A stretch of DNA of 64,000 bases from Persicaria tinctoria (taxonomy: Eukaryota; Streptophyta; Magnoliopsida; Caryophyllales; Polygonaceae), in contig JBANSL010000004.1 in the NCBI GenBank assembly GCA_037127255.1, positions 51,719,702 through 51,783,701 on the forward strand, read 5' to 3'. Below the pieces are notes generated by a model. The model saw nothing but the letters and a program-made list of their open reading frames with translations, had not been told where the DNA came from and ran no database searches. Within the stretch, counting starts at the first letter, position 1. Each line of letters begins with the position of its first letter. Shown here piece after piece: positions 1 to 8,625 of the stretch. Both the position numbers and the translations under genes were made by a program.

Positions 1-1340
1 CAAGCTTGTAGGCATTCTCACCAACTCATTGTAGAACCTTGAAAGGTCCATCTACTCGAGGTGCGAGCTTGCTCTTTTGTGCATCTGGAAACCTCTTCTA
101 TCTAAGGTGCACCTACACGAGATCCCCTGGCTGGAATGTAACCAATCGGCGCCCCTTGTTGGCCTTATTGGCGTTGTATTCAACCTTTTGCACAAGCTTC
201 TGATGCGTCTGTTCATGCAGCTCCTTAACGAACTCGACATGCTTACCTGCTTCAAATGATTCTTTCTCTCTCATAGGATATTGAATAAGATCAAAATGGG
301 TTAGTAGATTAACACCATAGACACATTCAAATGGAGTGATTTTCGTTGAGAATGCATAGTCCTATTATAAGCAAACTCCACATGAGGTAAGACTTCTTCC
401 CAACGTTTTAAATTCTTCCTTATAATGGCTCGTAGGACGGTGGTAAGGGTTCTATTAGTCACCTCAGTTCGGCCATCAGTTTCGGGGTGGCTAGAAGTAC
501 AGAATAGCAATCTAGTTCCCAATTTACTCCATACTGTTAGAAAAAAATGAGTTAAGAATTTAACATCCCTATCACTAACAATGGTCTTAGGCACACCATG
601 CAACCTAACTACTTCTTTAAAGAACAGATTTGCAACATTAGTAGCATCATCGGTTTTATGACATGCAATAAAATGAGCCATTTTAGAGAATCTATCGACC
701 ACTACAAATATAGAATCCCTCCCCTTCTTAGTTCTGTGCAACCCAACTATAAAATCAATAGAAATGTCTTCCTAACGGGATGAGGGTGTGTGTAGTGGCG
801 TATATAGTCCATGGGGCATAAGCTTAGATTTGGCCTTTAAACAATCAATGCATCTTTTAAGGCTATGTTCTACATCCCTAAGCATATGTGGCCAATAGAA
901 GTGTGTTTTTAATGTGTGATAAGTTTTATCTGTTCCAAAATGTCCCATTAAACCACCACTATGGGCTTCATTAACAAGTAATAATCGAAGAGAACATCTA
1001 GGAATACACACTTGATCCTTTCAAAATAAAAAGCCATCAAAGATATACAAATTTTCGGTTGGGCCTTTTTCCTTACATTTTTTAAAGTGCTCCCCAAAAT
1101 CAGCATCTTGTTTATACAATTCTTTTATGTATACAAAGCCTAAGACTCTTAATCCAAAGTGGTTAAAAGAACATGTCTTCTAGACAATGCATCAACTACC
1201 ACATTATCTTTGCCTTTCTTGTATTTAATCACATAAGAAAATATTTCAATGAACTCTATCCATCTACCATGTCTCCTATCAAGTTTATCTCGGCTTTTAA
1301 AATGCTTTAAAGATTCATGATCAGTCCTAAAAATAAGGGG
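1..1340 (-). pseudogene. Ty3/gypsy pol remnant (RNase H end, integrase, pol tail)
   Basis: Reading leftward on the minus strand, about 1170-1330 encodes the end of an RNase H domain (TDHESLKHF, then [14 protein letters not shown]). About 772-1011 encodes the integrase zinc-binding region (GHFGTDKTYHTLKTHFYWP followed by a CIDC pair). 301-741 encodes the integrase core with [12 protein letters not shown], a conserved SDRD and a [17 protein letters not shown] segment. 1-260 is the pol tail. Reading frames are broken: a frameshift and stop follow the RNase H end, a TGA lies near 1020, and the tail contains at least three stops. RT, protease, gag and LTRs are not in the window. The DALSRR and HPxTDGQ-type motifs are standard for Ty3/gypsy pol; the exact lineage is not determined. 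Confidence 0.9.
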
Positions 1341-1599
1341 TTAGTCGTAGGATGGCCCGATCTTCAACAATCAAACAAGAAACTAAAGAACAGAAGCAAG
1401 AACGAAATAAGACTCAACAAAAAGAAAGAAAGACGCAGCAAGACAATGCATGAATCGACAAGAAACACCAAGGTCGAATAGAACTCAATGTCGACCAAAG
1501 CAAGAAACAAGACTCGATCAAAAGGAACAATAAAGACTCGAATTTTATGTAAAGACACGACCGATAAGGATTGAGTCGATCTAAGACTTAAAAAAATAC
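1341..1599. other. unassigned purine-rich stretch
   Basis: This stretch is rich in A and G on the plus strand, with scattered TCGA tetranucleotides. It loosely recalls the pyrimidine-rich part of element D's LTR read in reverse. I see no coding signal, terminal repeat or RNA gene. The short open frame on the minus strand is a low-complexity artefact. Confidence 0.4.
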
Positions 1600-2227
1600 T
1601 TCAACAAAGTCCCGACACGGTGCGCTCTATATCAAAATGCTAACGAGGATGCACATCACCTTCTTCTAGAATGCCATATCTCTAGGGCAATCCATTCGGG
1701 AAGATATCAGTTCCATTACCTATTACTCCCACTTTGAGGAGCTATGTTTTAAATGGCCTATCATCTGGTAACTAAGGAATAAAGTTATTTTCAACAACTA
1801 CAAGATAGGATCACGGACGACTATAGTCCACCAAATATGCCAGAATATCAAGGATTGGAATCATCAAGCTTCTAATGATGGAAGAAGTATTACAAGGAAA
1901 GATAACTAAAAGAATTCTAGGTTAGTTAAGACATAATATGCCATCTACAAAATTAACGTAGATGGCTTGGTTAGATCCCCTGATGATTGCAATTATGTGG
2001 GCATTATTAAGGATAGTACGAGCTAGGTGATGGATATCTTTCAACAAAGAAGAGGATCGGGATCCATCTTTCAGATCGAAGCAGCATCTTTCTGCTTGGG
2101 GGTCCAACGAGCTTTGGAGAAAGTAATAAAGAATGTTATTATTGATGGTGAAAACTTAAAATTAGTAAAAGATATTAATGATGGCACCATGGTTGACTTG
2201 AAAATTTAAGTCGATGAAGGTGAATTT
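1600..2227 (+). pseudogene. LINE (L1-type) 3' fragment: zf-RVT and RNase H-like domain, part 1
   Basis: The first part, near 1606-1690, reads as the zinc-binding module that follows reverse transcriptase in plant LINEs: a Cys followed by NEDAHHLLLECHIS, with the spacing of the E..HL...C signature. From about 1942 a second segment reads KINVDG, then VGIIKDS, IEAASFCLGVQRALE and VIIDGENLKLVKDI. This is the layout of the RNase H-like (RVT_3) domain at the end of plant L1 ORF2. An in-frame TAG lies near 2026 and another stop near 2207. The copy is cut at 2227 by the CACTA element and resumes at 6497. The upstream RT and endonuclease are absent. Confidence 0.75.
2225..2227. other. target-site duplication (TTT), left copy, of CACTA-1
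   Basis: TTT directly before the CACTA terminus at 2228 matches TTT directly after the inverted TAGTG end at 6497-6499. Three-base duplications are the rule for CACTA transposons. The element interrupts LINE sequence at this point. Confidence 0.75.
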
Positions 2228-2239
2228 CACTAAAAAAAA

Positions 2240-2440
2240 AAGATATTAGCAACGGCTATTTGCCGTGGCTAAAAGCCCATTTGTTGTGGCCAAAGGGTGT
2301 TAGCCATGGCTGTAGCCACGGGAAACAAGCCTTGGGGAAACATGGGGTGGCAAAAGAGAGTAGCAACGGCTATAGCCGTGGCTAAAGTGCTAGCCACGGC
2401 AAGTTGCCGTTGCTAAATGATTTCTGGGAAATAAAAAAAA
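2240..2440. repeat. CACTA-1 left subterminal repeats
   Basis: About ten short units resemble TAGCCACGGCAA / TTGCCGTGGCTA, in both orientations and often back to back, for example near 2245, 2270, 2305, 2365 and 2395. The right end carries the same unit at about 6395-6475. Such arrays are the transposase-binding regions of CACTA elements; the assignment here is by position and repetition. Confidence 0.8.
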
Positions 2441-2659
2441 AATACACTACTCTTTAGCCCGGATTTTTCAGACCCGGGCTAAAAAGTCCCATATTTATAA
2501 TAAAAAAAAAATACACCATAAATTTTGTTTCAAATACATTCCTCTGGCAGCTGAACAGTAAAATTGTAAATGTAAAATTACACAATTAAGCTAATCTACT
2601 AGAGAATGAGATCACATGAAGCTAATATATTCTAAATACATCTCTGATGTCGTGATTAC

Positions 2660-2742
2660 CTTGCAGCAGCATTGCTCGAAGCAGATGAGCTATCACTCTC
2701 CTGAAGCAACTTTCCAGCTACAGCAGCCAGCAACTCAAATTT
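2660..2742 (-). pseudogene. captured exon resembling a plant telomere repeat-binding (TRP/TRFL) protein
   Basis: On the minus strand this reads FELLAAVAGKLLQES, then a serine-rich stretch ending SSNAAAR, followed at once by a GTAATC donor-like sequence. The FELLA.VAGKLLQE...SSNA pattern is, from memory, that of an N-terminal exon of plant telomere repeat-binding (TRP/TRFL) proteins. The Myb DNA-binding domain of that family is not present. Only about 28 codons match, so the identity is provisional. It lies in the same orientation as the other captured fragments. Confidence 0.5.
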
Positions 2743-2841
2743 ATGAGGTTAATTCGTAGATCGTTAGCTGAAATGAAAGTTTACTGCAAAAAAAAAATCA
2801 TAATAGAGCCCAGAAGTTCTAACAAAGCTAAAAAATAAAAC

Positions 2842-2979
2842 CCTTGTGGATAAGCATCTACGATTGCATACGGGCAAAAAAGTCGACGTGTTATTTCAAA
2901 TAGAATTGATATGAAAATCATGAGCATGGCCATATACTCTTCTTCATCTTGCAACAAGGCTAGTCTCTTGGCTACTAAT
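2842..2979 (-). pseudogene. unidentified captured exon-like fragment
   Basis: On the minus strand an acceptor-like TTTTGTAG is followed by about 45 open codons including LVAKRLALLQDEEEYMAML and ending near a CACAAG|GG boundary. I do not recognise the family. The position between other captured exons in the same orientation suggests host-gene origin, possibly from the same gene as the neighbouring fragment. Confidence 0.35.
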
Positions 2980-4590
2980 CTACAAAATCATACACAGAAA
3001 TATTTAGAAGCTCAAAACATAAACATAAACAACATATAACACGATAAGCACAAATGATTTAACATCCGATACACAGACAAAACTTTTTCGTAAGCAAGAC
3101 TACTAATCACACAACAAAAGGTAAAAAGGAAAACACTTAAAGCAAAACTGATACCACAAAGATACGGCTAGAGAGTAGAGAAAGTTTAGCATCAACCAGC
3201 TTCTGAGAACAAACTTACTCAACATAAACATCATCAGCATCAAGCATCAAATAGAGGATAATATTTTTTCACATTAAATCTTTCATTGGAAGTAAACAAT
3301 CAAATCTTTAAGAGCTTTTAATCTCAAGTGTAATGACATATATAAGACAATAAGTGAGGAAATTATAAACAACAAGTGTACAAGTTAATAAATAATGTGT
3401 GAATAAATACTAATTACAAAGTTTTAAACCGATAATTTTTGTTTGTCCTCACAAAAAGGTGTTTTTTATCGGTCCAACATGTGACAAGAAATGTAAGTTG
3501 GCCAATAGCGACAACTGCGGAGGCCACTATTTCAGTGAATTCTGGTTCAGTGAATTCTAATGCAATGGAATCACTTCCATCCAGAGAAGCAAATACTTTG
3601 TGCATCAATAAAGAAATGCAAACAGATTTTCTTAACAATAGCCTCTAAACATCTCTCCTTTTGTTGACTATAAACTGAAGTATTCAAATAAAACAAATCG
3701 AGCAATATATACAAGTCAATAAATTTATGATCCTCCAGAAGTACTTAATACAATGGAGTAAAAACGAGTAACACAAAGCAATAATTGAGAAAATTTGAGA
3801 AAAATCCAAGGCATATACGCTATAATATATATACTAATGCACATACACTTTATTAAAATATCCAAGGCATTCCTTAGTATACAAACTTCAACAATTCAAG
3901 GAATATCCTCTACATTGCAGCTATTTACCCACAAATATATAAAGGCTAAAGATTCTATTTGTTCTCTCTTTTGCTCGTATTAATAGCCCTAAACAATTTC
4001 ATATATCATGAAGATAATAATCCATTGAGGAATAAATGTTACCTGGGCTGTATGAATAAATATGGATAGGCCGATTATACATTTCCCAAAATGCTTGGAT
4101 CTCCACATTATTCCCATACACATGCTGTTCGGAAACTAAAATTAAAGGTAATTTATCAAAAAAATATCACACATCACACAAAATATTGCAATGCTTTAAG
4201 ATGCCTAACATACAACGGTTGAAATAAAGTGTAAGAGCAAGACTTTCTAAAAAGCAAGTTAAATAGAAGGAAATACAGTAATCTTTCAAGTGTCAATTTA
4301 GGTTAAAAATGATGAGAAATCAATCTAGATCATCTTTATATCATTTTATTATTATTATTATTCATGATAAACTCATGCTCCCTCATTCCCATATTTTTTT
4401 CCCCCCACTATCCTCTTATTTCATTCCCAATGCTAGGCATGGGTTTGAAAATATGGATCACAATCATATCCCCTTGTCTTAATTCTCATTATTGATGTTT
4501 TCATGACTTGGAAACAAGCATATTATACAAAATAAGTAAATATTAATTGAATGCAAAACCATATATCCCTTATCTGCATGATGAATAAAA
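2980..4590. other. CACTA-1 interior, AT-rich, no recognised coding
   Basis: AT-rich, intron-like sequence. A stretch at 3414-3648 is open on both strands for about 70 codons, but neither translation resembles a family I know. A short (TAT/ATT)n tract lies near 4340-4360. The segment could be captured intron DNA from the genes represented at either side. Confidence 0.4.
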
Positions 4591-4597
4591 GAAATAA

Positions 4598-4881
4598 CTA
4601 TTCATTAGTCGTTGGGCAGAGACCACCAACATCAACCTGCCAAGCCTGTCTAGTAGCCTGCAAGTTGATATCAAACAGACATATTAACCAACCAAGGAAG
4701 GCTAAAACAATGAAGAAAAAAGAATTATGATATGCGAACCTACTGAGTCATGGCTTGAGCAGGCATCATAGGAAGAGTTCCAAGCTAAGAGGAGGAAAAT
4801 TATGTAATGACTTGTAAATGAGTTAAAATATGAAATTACTAATGCAGGAAAACTGGCTGCAGTTGCCCCTGGAATTTGACC
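4598..4881 (-). pseudogene. captured fragments of a U2AF large-subunit (U2AF65)-like splicing factor gene
   Basis: Three minus-strand blocks in transcription order. At 4845-4881, after an acceptor-like TTTTTACAG, it reads QIPGATAA. At 4743-4785 it reads GTLPMMPAQAMTQ. At 4598-4655, after AACTTGCAG, it reads ATRQAWQVDVGGLCPTTNE and then a stop. The order PGAT, then LP.MP.QAMTQ, then ATR.AR.VYVGGLPPTANE is that of plant U2AF65 just before and into its first RRM. The RRM start is altered (RR to QAW/Q, Y to D). U2AF65 recognises the polypyrimidine tract during splicing; this scrap cannot encode a working RRM. Confidence 0.75.
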
Positions 4882-5324
4882 TGTAAAAACTTACAAGTCA
4901 TACTAGCTAAATACACTATGCCAAAGAATCATACTAAAGAAATAAAGTAATAAAAAAAAACCTTGTCTTCCACCGACAAGCTTGACTTGGACACCCTTGC
5001 CAACGAATGTAGTGAGATTCGATTAAGGAGGATTACCTGGTAGTTTATTATATAGTTTATGAGAGTTTTAAGGCAATAGAAAGTTTGGCCTTTGAGAGCT
5101 TTTGCTCTTCATGGTGGCTCATTAGCTTCATTTCAATTTTAGTTTATTACCCAGTAAAGTAGAAACAAGTAAAATAAAAATACAAACAGTATCAAGGTCC
5201 ACGAGAAATGGAAAATATTAAACAAGACTAGCTACTATCAAACTGCTTACTCCACCCCTTGCTTTGGATACTAATTAAAGGCAAAGCAACAAGGAAAGGA
5301 AGCACAAGGAAACACTATACTGAC

Positions 5325-5580
5325 CTGCTTACACTTTTGACCTCAATGCCCTTTGATACTGCCGCTTTGAATATCGCAGATCCAACAAAGCCGGCATGTG
5401 CCTCCTAGAATGACTATAGTGTGCAAAATAGCTCCCAGTAAGAATCAAAATTCAATAACTTGAAGAAATAAGAGACACATGGAGACTTAAAACTGAGAGT
5501 AACACTTGTAACTCTTAAATCCCCTTACCTTTTAGTTCTAACATCAGTCACAACATCAATGGTAGCAGATCTAGAGTTCT
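5325..5580 (-). pseudogene. captured fragments of an NAD(P)-binding Rossmann-fold protein gene (At1g32220-like)
   Basis: On the minus strand, 5325-5413 reads VILGG in one frame and, after a frameshift, GFVGSAIFKAAVSKGIEV followed by KSVSR. This is the glycine-rich dinucleotide-binding loop and following helix/strand of the plant chloroplast Rossmann proteins related to Arabidopsis At1g32220. The block ends at a GTCAGT donor-like site and begins after CACTATAG. Upstream at 5529-5580 an exon-like piece reads SATIDVVTDVRTK before AAAAG|GTAAGG. The remaining domain is missing and the frame is broken, so it is not functional as written. Confidence 0.65.
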
Positions 5581-6059
5581 TTCCTTATGTTAGCTTATGG
5601 ATAACTATATTTCACAAGTAACCTGCCAAAAAGGAGAAATTGCATAAGTTAGTACACAAACACAAAACTAAACCACAAAACGAAGGATAAATTATTAGAA
5701 CATATCAACCAAGCATCTATTTCTTTCTCCTGATTTGGTTCCTTGCATATACACAGACCACAAATGCCTAGCTCGAGCGAGCAGAAAAGATTAACGAAGT
5801 TGTTCTCCATGACTCGGAAGATCAACAATCTCATTTAAACAAAAACCCTGACAACCATCCATAAAATTCAGAGAAATGAGTAATTAAAAAACTCTACCCA
5901 TCTCTAGCATCAAATCCCGCTGAATTCAGCCAAGGAAATACGCAATTTCACAATACATGTTTAGGGAAATTAAGCAAGCAAATTCTCAATCAAACTAACC
6001 TTTTTTGGTAGGGATACCGAGTACGAAAAGACGATTGAGGAGGTACATAGAAACGCGTG

Positions 6060-6290
6060 AAGGAAATGGATTTGCAAGGAGAAAGAGGAGAGGTGGAGCG
6101 GCGATGGAGATGGAAACACAAATTCGGTCTCGTTGGAGGGCCACATTCTTCTTGCACTTCTCATAAAAACAAATTTAAGAGGAGAGGAGAGAAAGGAGTG
6201 GCGATGGAGGTCAAAATTTGGATGAGCCATAGATGGATGAACCTTAGAGAAGAGGAGAGAAAGGAGCGGCGATGGAGAGGAAGAGCTTAG
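6060..6290. repeat. GA-rich leader with three copies of a GGAGAGAAAGGAGCGGCGATGGAG-like unit
   Basis: Near 6075-6110, 6185-6210 and 6255-6280 the sequence repeats a purine-rich unit ending GCGATGGAG. Read on the minus strand it is a pyrimidine-rich, 5'-leader-like region preceding the captured exons, so it may be the captured promoter or leader of one of those genes. It encodes no recognisable protein on either strand. Confidence 0.45.
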
Positions 6291-6496
6291 GGTTTGAGGA
6301 AGAGACGGTTTTATGAAAGAAGAGGAAGAATTTTAGGAAAGGGTGTTTTTTTTTTTACTTTTTTTTTCCTTTTTGCTACTCCCGTGTCAAAAAAAATTAA
6401 GCCGTGGCAAGTAGAGGTGGCTAATTAAATTTTTAGCCACGACAGTGATTAGCCGTTGCAAACTGGCGTGGCTAATTGAATTTTTTATTTGTAGTG

Positions 6497-6690
6497 TTTT
6501 GACAAGATTGAATTCTGACAATGCTTTAGATAATCAAATGCAGCAACCAAATTATATTGTTAGGTATAGGGGTATTTGTAACATTTCGAATCTCCCCTTG
6601 GATGGGGATTTATATAACATCATCCTAAGGGATGATCAATGATAAACCTTGCCTTAGTAAGGCATCCTACTGTTTACCCACTGTGGAAAA
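6497..6690 (+). pseudogene. LINE RNase H-like domain, part 2, and 3' end
   Basis: Directly after the right TTT duplication the sequence continues with DKIEF and then, across stops, SNAAT. In plant L1 RNase H-like domains the strand ending in F is followed by a variable stretch and a (R.)SN..AD motif, which fits here. The remainder to about 6690 is untranslated-looking and ends in A-rich runs. This supports insertion of CACTA-1 into a single LINE copy. Confidence 0.55.
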
Positions 6691-7310
6691 AAAAAGATAC
6701 GCCCATCCTTATAAAAAAAAAGGAAAAAAATGTAAAACATCTTCTTGAAAGTGAACAAAATGAAAGTGAAGTTGGATGGGTGGATGTTGGAAGATGTCGA
6801 TAACTAATTTGTGTCAGATCCACAACTCATGATTTGGCCCGGATGTCTTGCCATTTCAGCCCAACCCAGAGAGCCGTACGTACATCCCAAGCCAACTCAA
6901 AATTTTAGCCTCGATATTACCTGGAAAAGATATGTCATCCAATAATAAGGATTAGAATGGGTCAAATGATATGTGAATGATCTTCATTCGTTACTCGATC
7001 CACCACTTAAAAAAACCCATCCGATCTGTCTCATCACCCACTTTTAGTTTCACTTGCTCCATTTACCCATTATCCAACGGTTACTTGGGTGAATTGAGTG
7101 AAAATTTGGGTGAATCACGTCCCATCAAATTCAACAAAAAAAACTTTTAAAAAACATACATGCAATGATGAGAAGACATATTTTAATAGACATTAATTAT
7201 AGGCTAGTTTTTTTGCATTTTATTGTCATATAATCACAGTTTAGAGTTAATGTCGCATTTGCTCCTTTAATGGTGAACTTCGGAAACTATGCTATTTTTT
7301 TTTATTATGA
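6691..7310. other. unassigned sequence
   Basis: AT-rich, with short A runs near 6710-6730 and scattered CCCATT/GGGT words at 6950-7130. No coding signal, terminal inverted repeat or target duplication is evident. It may be decayed repeat DNA. Confidence 0.4.
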
Positions 7311-7693
7311 AAATTCATTGTTCTGAAGTGGTGAAGAGCATGTAAAGATTCCAAAAAGGAAGTCCAAAGAGCAAGAAACAAGCCAAGGAAGTGTTAGAAG
7401 CAAAATTAGAAAGCTCAGGAACGAGCACAAACGAAGGAAGTAGAAAAGCCTCATATTTTGGGCTTTGAACACTTCGAATTAGGTTCGGATGTCTTCATTA
7501 GAGTTGTAGTCCCCGAAAATAGTTTTTCAACGCAATCGGATGAACGAGGACTTCGGAAAGTACATTACAAGTTCAGGCTATCGGAGTTGTCACCATAGAG
7601 TTTTATCGCGGCGGTGAAATTTCTGTCGCTGCAGTGAATTTTATTGTTGTCACGAGATTCCTGTCGCCACGGTGACATCCTCAGAGATCTTAT
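7311..7693 (+). repeat. LTR-like fragment of a fourth gypsy family
   Basis: The wording resembles Athila-type LTRs elsewhere in the window (purine-rich start, then a segment about a guanine-rich target, then a motif cluster). The cluster at about 7600-7680 repeats TGTCGC..CGGTGA-like units three to four times, for example at 7622 and 7664. The fragment stops where LTR C begins with TGATGTGAG at 7694. No paired LTR is visible, so the boundaries are approximate. Confidence 0.45.
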
Positions 7694-7786
7694 TGATGTG
7701 AGCTCACCTTACCATGTTTTTTTCTTACATCCATTTTGATTTCTGTCCATATTTTATACTTTTGGGTTAGAAAAGCATGAGATTTG
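7694..7786 (+). repeat. LTR C, left part
   Basis: It begins TGATGTGAGC, the same start as the LTRs of element F (minus strand) and close to TGTTGTGAG of element D. The following words (CACCTTACCATGTTTT, TTTGGGTTAGA) align with the first 90 bases of those LTRs. It breaks off at the ATTTG duplication of element A and continues at 28576. Confidence 0.7.
7782..7786. other. target-site duplication (ATTTG), left copy, of element A
   Basis: ATTTG here directly precedes TGACAGG, the outer end of A's left LTR. The same five bases at 28571-28575 directly follow the outer end of A's right LTR. Five-base duplications are typical of LTR-retrotransposon integration, and they tie two segments 20 kb apart into one insertion. 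Confidence 0.8.
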
Positions 7787-8560
7787 TGACAGGCTTAAAG
7801 TCGTTATGCCAAATCAAAGTAAATTCCTAAGATGCAAACTATAACAAGTATAGTAGGTAAGTTAGGGTCGAACCCACAGGGAAACAGAATCAATTGTAAG
7901 AGCAAGTATTATTACCCAAAAGTAACCGATTCAAGGGGGAGTTTTGTGTGTAAGCAATGTTGACAGAACAAGTTGCAAATAGAGGTTGCGAATATATGAT
8001 GGAAATGTATCACACCAGGTAATTATCCGCACAACAATTGAGATGGTTCATCATCGCATTCTATGAATCTCAAGTTCTAATGTCCAGTAATTGTTCTCAA
8101 TTCAGATCGTGTAATAGCTTTTAGTCCTACCAGTCCTAAAAGCACTTATCACCAAACTACAAGGGAAAACCTTCACCGAATAATAAAGCGATAGCATTCA
8201 AACATGAATTATAATGAGATACAAGCGATTCTAACAACCCGTTAAAATAGCCTGTAATCGAATCTCCTTCACAATCTACCACAAGCAACCTGCGTATGAT
8301 GATTGTGTTTGCTACAATGAATCTACAATCCCAAACCTGGAATTGGAAACCCTAGCAATATGACTAGTATCGATAAACCTAGGTGATCAATCCAGATTAA
8401 CCAATAATAAGCAATCAAGCAATAAGCTCAGGAGATTGAAACAATTAACAAAGGACAAACAAGATTAGAATACTCACAACCAAATCAATTGAAGGCTTCA
8501 AAGAACCAAGTGTAACAAAGGAGAGTTAGTTCTCCATAGGGTTTGTGAGATGAAGAAAAT
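7787..8560 (-). repeat. Element A 3' LTR, truncated
   Basis: The sequence matches 27304-28077 nearly base for base, starting TGACAGG (the LTR's CCTGTCA end on the minus strand) and running through the shared GGGTCGAACCCACAGGGAAA segment. The match stops after GAGATGAAGAAAA, about 490 bases before the expected LTR start. Confidence 0.9.
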
Positions 8561-8625
8561 GGACAAACAAGATTAGAATGCTCCCTGTAGGAAGACTGGT
8601 ACTATAGTCTTCCTACAGGGAGCAT
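8561..8625. other. deletion junction with templated filler and a 20-bp inverted repeat
   Basis: 8561-8579 repeats 8453-8471 exactly (19 bases, 108 bases upstream). 8578-8597 is the exact inverted copy of 8606-8625 (20 bases, 8-base spacer). The genuine gag sequence of element B starts at about 8594. The join therefore consists of one direct and one inverted copy of nearby sequence placed between A's LTR and B's gag. Confidence 0.85.

Larger units (their letters stand above)
2228..6496. mobile_element. CACTA-1: non-autonomous CACTA (En/Spm-type) element with captured gene fragments
   Basis: The left end reads CACTA followed by a run of A; the right end reads a T-rich run then TTTGTAGTG. Both ends are flanked by TTT. 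Inside each end are many copies of a subterminal repeat around GCCGTGGCTAAA or TAGCAACGGC in both orientations, which in En/Spm elements bind the transposase. No TNPA- or TNPD-like transposase is visible, so movement would have required a related autonomous element. The interior instead holds minus-strand, exon-like pieces with splice signals. Length is 4,269 bp. It shares a subterminal module (an inverted TTTAGCCCGG pair, 2451-2490) with CACTA-2. Confidence 0.85.

Noticed and set aside
1364..1558. Minus-strand ORF of 64 residues rich in Leu, Phe and Ser
   Set aside because: Translation of a purine-rich stretch; no motif and no homologous counterpart in the window.
7787..8560. Element B having its own inverted 5' LTR
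   Set aside because: The ATTTG duplications at 7782 and 28571 show that this LTR piece belongs to element A on the minus strand.
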